From the NCBI GenBank assembly GCA_029204045.2, contig CM055066.1, positions 45,976,745 through 46,040,744 of the forward strand: a stretch of DNA of 64,000 bases. The letters are read 5' to 3'. The notes below the pieces were generated by a model that saw nothing but the letters and a program-made list of their open reading frames with translations, had not been told where the DNA came from and searched no databases. The translations under genes and the position numbers were made by a program. Shown here piece after piece: positions 57,461-64,000 of this stretch (positions are counted from its first letter, which is position 1; every line of letters starts with the position of its first letter). This stretch comes from Tillandsia leiboldiana (taxonomy: Eukaryota; Streptophyta; Magnoliopsida; Poales; Bromeliaceae).

Positions 57461-57574
57461 CGAAACTCCAAGTTTTTTTAATTCATCTCTCCCACTTCAA
57501 AACCCTCCCTCTCTCTCTCTAAAACATCTCTAAGGGTTTTCTCTTCAAGATCAAGAGTTTTGTTGCTCTCATTT

Positions 57575-57939
57575 GTAAGTTTCTACATTAATCTTGCTTT
57601 CTTTAACTTCAAAACCCTAGTTTTTAGGTTTTGATGTTGTCTTTAGGGATTTTTGAGTTGATCCTTACTTCAAATGAAATCTCTTGCATAAATTACCCTT
57701 AATTCATGTTTAGAACATATATGGTTGCTTTCTATCTAATTAGATTCATGTTTCCATGCTTATTTGATTGAATCTAACATTTTCATATGTTCTTAGCATA
57801 AAAGAAATTGAGAATTAGGGCTTTTAATATAAATGAATTTTAAATGATGAATCATCAATTGTGACATGTTTAGAATGTTTCTTAGACATGTTTAAACCTT
57901 CCTATAAGATCAAATCATAGTGCATTGTGTTCTTTGTAG
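57575..57939 (+). other. Probable leader intron of ORF3
   Basis: GTAAGT at 57575-57580 and TTGTGTTCTTTGTAG? type acceptor ending AG at 57938-57939 bound an AT-rich 365-bp segment. The ORF3 ATG lies 4 bp after it. This fits plant splice consensus but is a prediction from sequence only. Confidence 0.5.
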
Positions 57940-57942
57940 GAA

Positions 57943-59307
57943 ATGGCATTTTCATGGCTTCTTGCACTAGTAATTTTGATGGCCACTGGAAGTGGACGTG
58001 GTCACGGTTCTGGAAAGAAAAAGGCTACCAAACGATCACGCAACGAGGATTCAACTAGCTCAGAATCTGAACATTCCTCAGAATATGAAGAGGAATCAGT
58101 CCAAGGAAAGGGGAAAGCACCTTTCGCTCCAAGGAAAAAGAAGGGTGCGGATTCTCCTCCGCGTAGAAGTACCGGTGGACCGGTAATACGCGAGCGCTCT
58201 CAACGGAGATCAAATGTTGATGAAAGTGAACCACATGTGAGTGCAAAACGACGTGCCAGATTTGCAAACCGCACATGCATTGGAGAGCGACACGTGAACT
58301 TTAACGAGCTATGTCGTGAGGTGCCAGACTTTGCAAGGCTTTTGGAACGAAGCCATATTCGGCCACTTGGCAGAGTTCAACCTAAGATGGGTTTTTGTGT
58401 GGAGATCATTAGGGAGTTCTACATAAGAGCTAACATACTTCAAAAGGACCATGACACAGGGGCTTTCATTATTGAAACAACAGTTAAGGACGTCAAGTTT
58501 GACATTACTCCAGCAGTAATTGGTGCAAATCTTGGATTAGCTGTTGACACTACTGGTCTTTATTACACTGATGGTAATTTCCAACATGATACCCATTGGG
58601 ATATGGTTGTGGACTCTATTTGCAAGACAGGGATGCACACGAACAGATCATATGTTGAATCAAAGGACCTAAAACCAGAATATCATATTTTGTCCTTAAT
58701 TGTATGCTACAACCTATTGCCCACACTGGGGACCAAAAGGATTCGATGGGATCGATTGTTACTTCTCTTTTTCCTCGGTCACCCGGAAAGTGCAAATGGA
58801 ATTAATACCAACATTCCATTTCTCATTTGGCAGCAAATGGTACATGTCATTGAAGGATCAAGGCAACGTGACCTTCTACCGTATCCAATCTTGATTACTC
58901 GTATTCTGGAAGATCACGGAGTGGACATTTCTTGTGCCAAATATGATTATGGCTTGGGGGCAATTGATGGAATCACTTTAGCCAAGTCAATTAGCACTTT
59001 GAAGACATTTGGGCATACAAAAGCCTATGCAAGTGAAGCGACAGTGAGTGCACCACCTCGTCAAGAATCTCCTGAACCAGATGAGGTCGTAACTCTTCAA
59101 ACCTTGCATCGGGATGTTCGTTCATTGAAGCAAAGGATGGAGCAAAGGATGGAGCAAGGCTTCAAGAAACTTGAGGATAGTTTAAAGAAAATCTTCGATA
59201 TCCTTGGGTGTAAACATGATGATGTGGTCACCGGAGCAACTGCAACGAGTACATCGCATGGACCAACATCACATGATGATGATGATGATTCAAATGAGGA
59301 TGAGTGA
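57943..59307 (+). CDS. ORF3: plant transposon protein in envelope position (454 aa)
   Basis: This is the only long, intact, non-repetitive reading frame in the window. The first 14 residues are hydrophobic (MAFSWLLALVILMA). A basic, low-complexity segment follows (GKKKATKRSR, later KKKGAD), nuclear-signal-like. From about residue 105 to 360 comes the conserved domain: VNFNELCREVPDF, VKFDITPAVIGANLG, HILSLIVCYNLLPTLG, RIRWDRLLLLFFLGHPES, NTNIPFLIWQQMV. A short coiled coil (LKQRMEQRMEQGFKKLEDSL) and an acidic Asp tail end it. An alternative start is Met13 (57979), which would drop the hydrophobic part. A decayed homologue is at 1-1099. I assign it to the 'putative plant transposon protein' family that sits between pol and 3' LTR in Sireviruses; its function is not known. 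Confidence 0.8.
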   Translation: MAFSWLLALVILMATGSGRGHGSGKKKATKRSRNEDSTSSESEHSSEYEEESVQGKGKAPFAPRKKKGADSPPRRSTGGPVIRERSQRRSNVDESEPHVSAKRRARFANRTCIGERHVNFNELCREVPDFARLLERSHIRPLGRVQPKMGFCVEIIREFYIRANILQKDHDTGAFIIETTVKDVKFDITPAVIGANLGLAVDTTGLYYTDGNFQHDTHWDMVVDSICKTGMHTNRSYVESKDLKPEYHILSLIVCYNLLPTLGTKRIRWDRLLLLFFLGHPESANGINTNIPFLIWQQMVHVIEGSRQRDLLPYPILITRILEDHGVDISCAKYDYGLGAIDGITLAKSISTLKTFGHTKAYASEATVSAPPRQESPEPDEVVTLQTLHRDVRSLKQRMEQRMEQGFKKLEDSLKKIFDILGCKHDDVVTGATATSTSHGPTSHDDDDDSNEDE

Positions 59308-59904
59308 TTTCTTTTCCTTCTTGTTTTTGGTTTTCATTTTCTTTTCTCTTTGTGATGAACAAGAACTCTAATGGGCATGTAACTAAAAACTTATCCTTCT
59401 AGTATGTTTCTTTTTGTCTATTTAACTGTTTGACAATTTGTGACAAAAAGGGGGAGAACGGAAATGAGATGGACGTATCATAAAAAGGGGAGAACAGAGA
59501 TGGTCAAGATAGGGGGAGATAAAGAGAAAAAAGGGGAGAACAGAGATGCTCAAGATAGGGGGAGATAAAGAAAAGACTGAGAACAAGAGCCACAAAACAA
59601 AAGAGTCGGAAAAACAAAAGAACCAAAAGGAAGACGAATCAAATGCAGGATTTTAATTTCTAACGACTAATGTTTGATTTTGTTTGGAGTTTTGTTTTGC
59701 AGGAATTACATCACTTTAAGACTCCAACTCCTAAGTCATAGAGTATGTTCTAGGACTGTTTGATTCAAATGTAATTTGTATTTATTGGATCTTTCACGCA
59801 AAGAAAATCAATGTTTTGGTGATAACATTGAGTTTCAATTTTTTGGTTTAAGATAAGTGACTTGAGCGGCTTTATGTATTTTTGGGTTTTGTCACGAAAT
59901 TGCC
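59308..59904 (+). other. D 3' non-coding region with several purine tracts
   Basis: It contains ACAAAAAGGGGGAGAAC near 59443 and two ~45-bp repeats with AAAGGGGAGAACAGAGATG and ATAGGGGGAGATAAAG (59480-59570). Multiple polypurine tracts before the 3' LTR are a known Sirevirus trait. Confidence 0.7.
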
Positions 59905-59916
59905 AAAGGGGGAGAT
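59905..59916 (+). other. D polypurine tract
   Basis: AAAGGGGGAGAT abuts the 3' LTR and is identical to the A tract at 12094-12105. Confidence 0.9.
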
Positions 59917-61085
59917 TGTTACGGCTTTTTGTGTTGGCATATTTCATAAGTTGAGTCGGAGTCTTAAAGGGATCAAATTGTCAAATCAGCTTTCGAAGAC
60001 TCTTTGAAGATTCAACATGAGCTCAAGATAACACTCAGGTATGGTTAATTAAACCATGGTGATTTAACTTCATTTATAATCATTGGAATCTGGAAATGAT
60101 TGAAACCCGGTTTAGACTTGGTTTTAGGAACTTGGTTTTAACTTACAACCTTTCTTAAGTTTGGATTCCGGTACTAGGTTTGATTTGGATAAAGCTTATC
60201 TTGGAAAAATTAGTTTTTACAATGCGTACCGGAACCACACTTTGAGTTCCTCAAATCCGACACAGAATTTTCTGTAAATTGCATTGCGTACCGGAACACA
60301 GACTCGCGTACCGGAACACAATAGAAAAATCTGTGTTTGCACCATTGCGTACCGGAACACGTTATTTGGTATCGGTACACAATGCCTTATCGGGATAAAA
60401 TTACTAAACCGACTTTTATCTTTTTCCAAGGGTTATAAATAGATACTTAGGGTTTGTCGATACATACCGATCAATTCAGAAACACTCGAGAGCAACCCTA
60501 GAGGCTGGTTTTTACCGTTCTTCTCTTTCGCCTCTTTTAGGTCAATTCGACGGCTCTTCCAAGATCTATCTTTTGTCGAATTGATCTAGTCTTTGCTTAG
60601 AGTTTCCTTCTACGGTTCCTCAATGAGAATCTAAGCAAAGGATCACCATCGAAGCCAATATTCTTATCGGCTGAGTTTGCGTCGTGGATTCGACGTGGCA
60701 TCGTGGATTCGGTGTGCTAAAGGCGTTTCGTGGATTCGAAACGTGTGCTCGTGGATTCGAGTGGCGTTCGTGGATTCGAACGTGTGCAGTGGACGTGCAA
60801 TCGGTGAGCGCAAGGTCCGAAGAAGTTGAAGGAGGGGTTTGAGTCCGTGGAGTCGGTAATCACCTTGTTATTCTTCTATTCTTAGTGGATTGTTATTGCG
60901 TGTTGGTCCCGTGGTTTTTCTCCTGGATTGGAGTTTCCACGTATATCTCGGTGTGCTATTTTTTATTTTCGCATTGGTTTTTATTTTGCACTGAGATTTG
61001 TTTTTAAGTATTACACCTATTCACCCCCCCTCTAGTTGTTTGATAGTACCTATTTAGATCCTTGTGGATCCTTAAAAAACCAACA
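59917..61085 (+). repeat. D 3' LTR (1169 bp)
   Basis: Nearly identical to 53022-54191. U3 palindromes 60223-60387; intact TATA box TATAAATA 60434-60441; CGTGGATTCG copies 60683-60783; ends CCAACA before the TSD. Confidence 0.92.
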
Positions 61086-61090
61086 GGGTG

Positions 61091-61123
61091 CACCCCGGTC
61101 AGGGCCCGGCGTCGGGGAGACAC
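61091..61123 (-). pseudogene. Element F gag N-terminus
   Basis: On the minus strand the codons give SPRRRALTG after GTG where the other Gypsy gags have the start MPPRRR, so the initiator is lost. The frame continues across the D insertion at 53016. Confidence 0.65.
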
Positions 61124-61417
61124 CGCTCGCCACGACAAAACAACAAATCAGCACACCCCAAACACTCGACCCAATCTAGCGAAAGTCAAAGACATCCCCC
61201 TATTTTTGTAACTTTATGTTGTCTGCAGCCAACATAACTGTCCCACAAAAATTGGATATGTCGATCCCTCTTCACTCACAGGAAGAGTCAAATAAACAAA
61301 TCACCGACTTTCGCACAATGTCGCGTCTCTCACGCCCTAACATCCTAGGGTCCGCCAAAAGCCTAGGGTTTCCTAAGTCCCAACTGACCTATCCCTAAGC
61401 TCTGATACCAACTAATC
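61124..61417 (-). other. Element F leader and primer-binding site
   Basis: GCTCTGATACCA at 61399-61410 is the minus-strand PBS, 7 bp from the LTR. The leader shares TTATGTTG..TGCAG..CAACATAA with the leaders of G1 (about 5407), G2 and G4. Confidence 0.85.
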
Positions 61418-64000
61418 TGTCACGCCCTGGGTGTAAACCAGAACCCGGGCCCGTCTACAGATCCGCCGTGCACACAGTATTTCCTGCGTACACGAAGCGC
61501 CAAACCTGCTGAGATATAAGAGATAATAATAAAAAAGCAATAAAAACAGAGCTAAACTAAAACTAATACATCTCAGACTGAAGCTAGAAATAAAATACAA
61601 TACATCTGTAAAAATAATACATCTGTCTCTCCCAGCTCACTAAAAATAAATACAACCTGCTGGAAAAAGCCAGTCCCAAAGTAAAAGTACAACTGTCTGA
61701 GGAAACATGGGTACACCAACAGTCCAACTAACTCGCTCATCCTGCCTCGAGATCTATCTACTCAGTCGACCTCTCTCCTCGACCCGCCGCTGAAAGCCCA
61801 GCAGCACCCGCAGAAGACACTGGGAAACAAGGGAGAAAAAACGAGAAAGAAGAATGGGGGTGAGAACTACCAGTAAACCAGTAGCCTCCCCTAGTGGGTA
61901 AAACCTCAAACTCTGACACACCCACTAGGTCTACCAGAGGCAAAAAGGAAAGAAATGTGGTAAGCAACGATGACTGCTGAAGAAAGGAAACTACCACTGC
62001 CATGCCTCTAAAATACAGTCCAAGACTGGAGTAACCGTATGCAACAGTATTCAACCGTCCCAAATGGACCCAATCTGTACCGCCCTCATCATCGGGCAAG
62101 TAAGCCGCGCCGATGTGATAGCAAAACTCCTGTTGCCGTCCTCATCATCGGGCAAATAAGCCGTGCCGATGTGATAGCAAAACTATCCATAACTGCCTGG
62201 CCCCGGCCTCCGGAGGGGAACTCGAGGGGAGCGACCCACACGAGGAAAGCATCACCGGGCAATAACCGCGCCGGTGTGATAAGTATCAAAAGCAGGACTG
62301 GATCACAACTATAAAGCCCCAGTGGAACACACCCCTCCAGTAAAAGAAACACAGATCCCCCAATCTGATGCACACATGAACATCCGGTCGATCGCCAAAA
62401 ATCCGCGACCGCCGCAATGCCCCAAACTCCACAACCAGGCCTCACAACCGACCTCCGGTCGACCGCCCAATATCCACGGTCACCGGAATAACCCCCAAAC
62501 TTAATCATGTCTCACATCCGACATCCGGTCAACCGCCTACTATCCGCGGTAGCCGCTATAATCCCCCAATCCAAAATTGGGTAAAATAACGTGTATCCGG
62601 TCAACCGCATACTATCCGCGGTAGCCGCAACTCTACCGACTACATCAAGTCCAACCCCTGACCTCTGGTCAACCGCCCAAAATCCGCGGTTGCCACAAAG
62701 CCCTCTAGTCCATAATCATGCCCTATCACCGATGTCCTATAACCGACATACGGTCAACCGCCCAATATCCGCGGTCGCCGCCAAAACCCATAATCCACAA
62801 TCCAGGCCCCGGCTACACTATCCCAAACCCCTGCTCAAACCCGAGCAACAATAACCACCTGACTAGAGAATAAGGAGAATAGAAGCAAACAAGGTTTCTC
62901 CTAAGTCAAGTTCCAGCATGAAAGTGTAGCGATAAAAGATGGCCTATCTAGATGTCCATACAAGCATGCAAGTGTTCTCAAAGAAGATAAATTAAGCCAC
63001 TGGTTATTATCCCAATCCACCTATGCATGTCATCAAAATCCACATGTAGTACCACTAACAGAATAAATCATATAGTCCAATATAAATATTCAATTCCACA
63101 TGCAAGGTTAAACGCTATTATAGCAACCCTATCCCCACACAGGCATGCATAAATCTAACTCCGATCATGATTAATCAAGATGTCCAATAAAGGGATCACT
63201 CTAATATTCCTAGTGGATAAGTCAGAAAAGAGGTAAACAACAACCACCCACCTCGATCGCTAAATCCAAGTCCAAGTAGTGCTCTCGCCAAAACAGATAA
63301 TCCGCCGCGATCACTGTACAAAAATATCCCCAACATACACACAAATAAACATACAAGTACCCAAATACATGTTGTCCCAGATTTCAGTCCCAAAGATGTT
63401 CTGTTTTTACCTACGAGATGGAGACCAAAAATTCCCGAAAAATCACCGCTGCGATCCTCGCGTCGAGCCGATCGAAACGAGTACTCGCACGCCCAAATCC
63501 GATACCTGTAGGCCGAGTTACAAAATCAACAAGATAACCATCCCAAAATTTCCAAGACAAAAATCTGTACAACTCCACCCAGAAAAATTGGGATTTTCAC
63601 CTTCGGGTATACCTCCAAAAATTCCAGAAAAATCACTGTGATGTTCCTTGCGTCGCGTAGATGCAAAACGACTTAGGCACGCCTCCATCCGATGGCTGAG
63701 CGCAAAGTTATCGCCGAAATACCGATGTGCCATCCAAAACTCCGCCCCAGAAAATGAGGTCACAAAATGATCCGTAAAACTCATGAAAAACACAGAATGG
63801 GAAGAACTAGTAAACACAGGAAACGTAGCCCCACCTGTCGTGAAGACGATGGCGCAAGAATCGCAGGAAAATACTGCCGGAGTAGCTCGGGAGAGTCCAC
63901 TCACCGAAATGCGACGAAGGAGATCACATATGAACGAGCGTCGCGCCGTGCCGTAAAAATGAAAACCTCGGGATGCGTGCCGCGGAAAAATCCGGGAATC
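61418..64000 (-). repeat. Element F 5' LTR (partial, runs off the window)
   Basis: The minus-strand LTR end is TGTCACG at 61418. It carries the terminal stem CGTGCACACAG 61467-61477 / CTGCGTACACG 61484-61494, GAGAACTAC 61862-61870, the GAGGGGAGCGACCC block 62223-62245, a tandem repeat at 62378-62785 and paired CCAAAAATTC blocks near 63425 and 63615. ORFs inside are not coding. No U3 is reached. Confidence 0.8.
62378..62785. repeat. ~72-bp tandem repeat in LTR F
   Basis: Six units carry TCCGGTCAACCGCC followed by TATCCGCGGTAGCCGC or close variants, at about 62380, 62451, 62520, 62592, 62662 and 62745. Confidence 0.82.

Larger units (their letters stand above)
53022..61085 (+). mobile_element. 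D: complete Sirevirus-like Copia element lacking pol
   Basis: LTRs of 1170 and 1169 bp, PBS, long gag, no protease/integrase/reverse transcriptase, then a non-coding segment, an intact third ORF, several purine tracts and the PPT. The TSD is perfect. The LTRs differ at roughly twenty positions by eye, so the insertion is fairly recent. The element is non-autonomous: gag stops exactly where pol begins in B. It sits in the gag N-terminus of element F. Confidence 0.92.

Overview
This window looks like plant nuclear DNA from a repeat-dense, probably pericentromeric or otherwise heterochromatic region. It is built almost entirely from nested LTR retrotransposons. The signs are TG...CA long terminal repeats, 5-bp target duplications, primer-binding sites matching the 3' end of plant initiator-Met tRNA (TGGTATCAGAGC), polypurine tracts, Gypsy and Copia gag/pol remnants, and a 100-N scaffold gap. 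I found no convincing host gene, tRNA, rRNA or CRISPR locus. The species cannot be named from the sequence.

Layout. (1) 1-13350: a Sirevirus-like Copia element (A; its 5' part lies outside) carries a decayed third ORF and ends in a 3' LTR (12106-13350). A young, complete, gag-only Gypsy-type element (G1, 1338-11665, TSD TGTAT) is inserted in it; it has 3.9-kb LTRs and only 2.5 kb inside. (2) 13351-17517: a large decayed minus-strand Gypsy LTR with several tandem arrays. (3) 17518-33020: an old plus-strand Gypsy element (H; reverse transcriptase and integrase remnants, PPT, 3' LTR) split by a second gag-only giant-LTR element in minus orientation (G2, 17885-31998, TSD ACAGA). The 5' LTR of G2 in turn holds a solo LTR (27862-30713, TSD CGCGG). 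(4) 33025-34795: minus-strand LTR pieces around a short patch of unclassified sequence. (5) 34796-39746: Copia element B with LTR, broken gag and broken protease/integrase, cut off just before the reverse transcriptase. (6) 39747-44844: a minus LTR scrap, then Gypsy element G4 (LTR, broken gag, protease) with a chimeric gag end. (7) 44845-50375: Copia C (plus) and Copia E (minus) face each other across the N gap. (8) 50376-64000: an LTR 3' part, then a minus-strand Gypsy element F whose gag N-terminus was hit by the Copia element D (53022-61085, TSD GGGTG).

How parts work together. Only G1, G2 and D are structurally complete (two LTRs, PBS, PPT, matching TSDs), and none encodes its own pol, so all three would have needed enzymes in trans. 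D is the most unusual. Its pol is absent and its gag is broken, yet it keeps an intact 454-codon third ORF behind what looks like its own promoter and leader intron.

The most interesting cross-cutting signal is non-coding. Gypsy LTRs from several diverged families, on both strands, share the same ordered set of short hairpin blocks in their last ~0.9 kb. Some stems differ by compensatory base changes, which points to conserved RNA structure. Their U3 regions also share arrays of G-box plus CCAAT-type motifs, and Copia and Gypsy U3s share palindromes centred on CCGG. All similarities here were judged by eye from the sequence; no database search was run.
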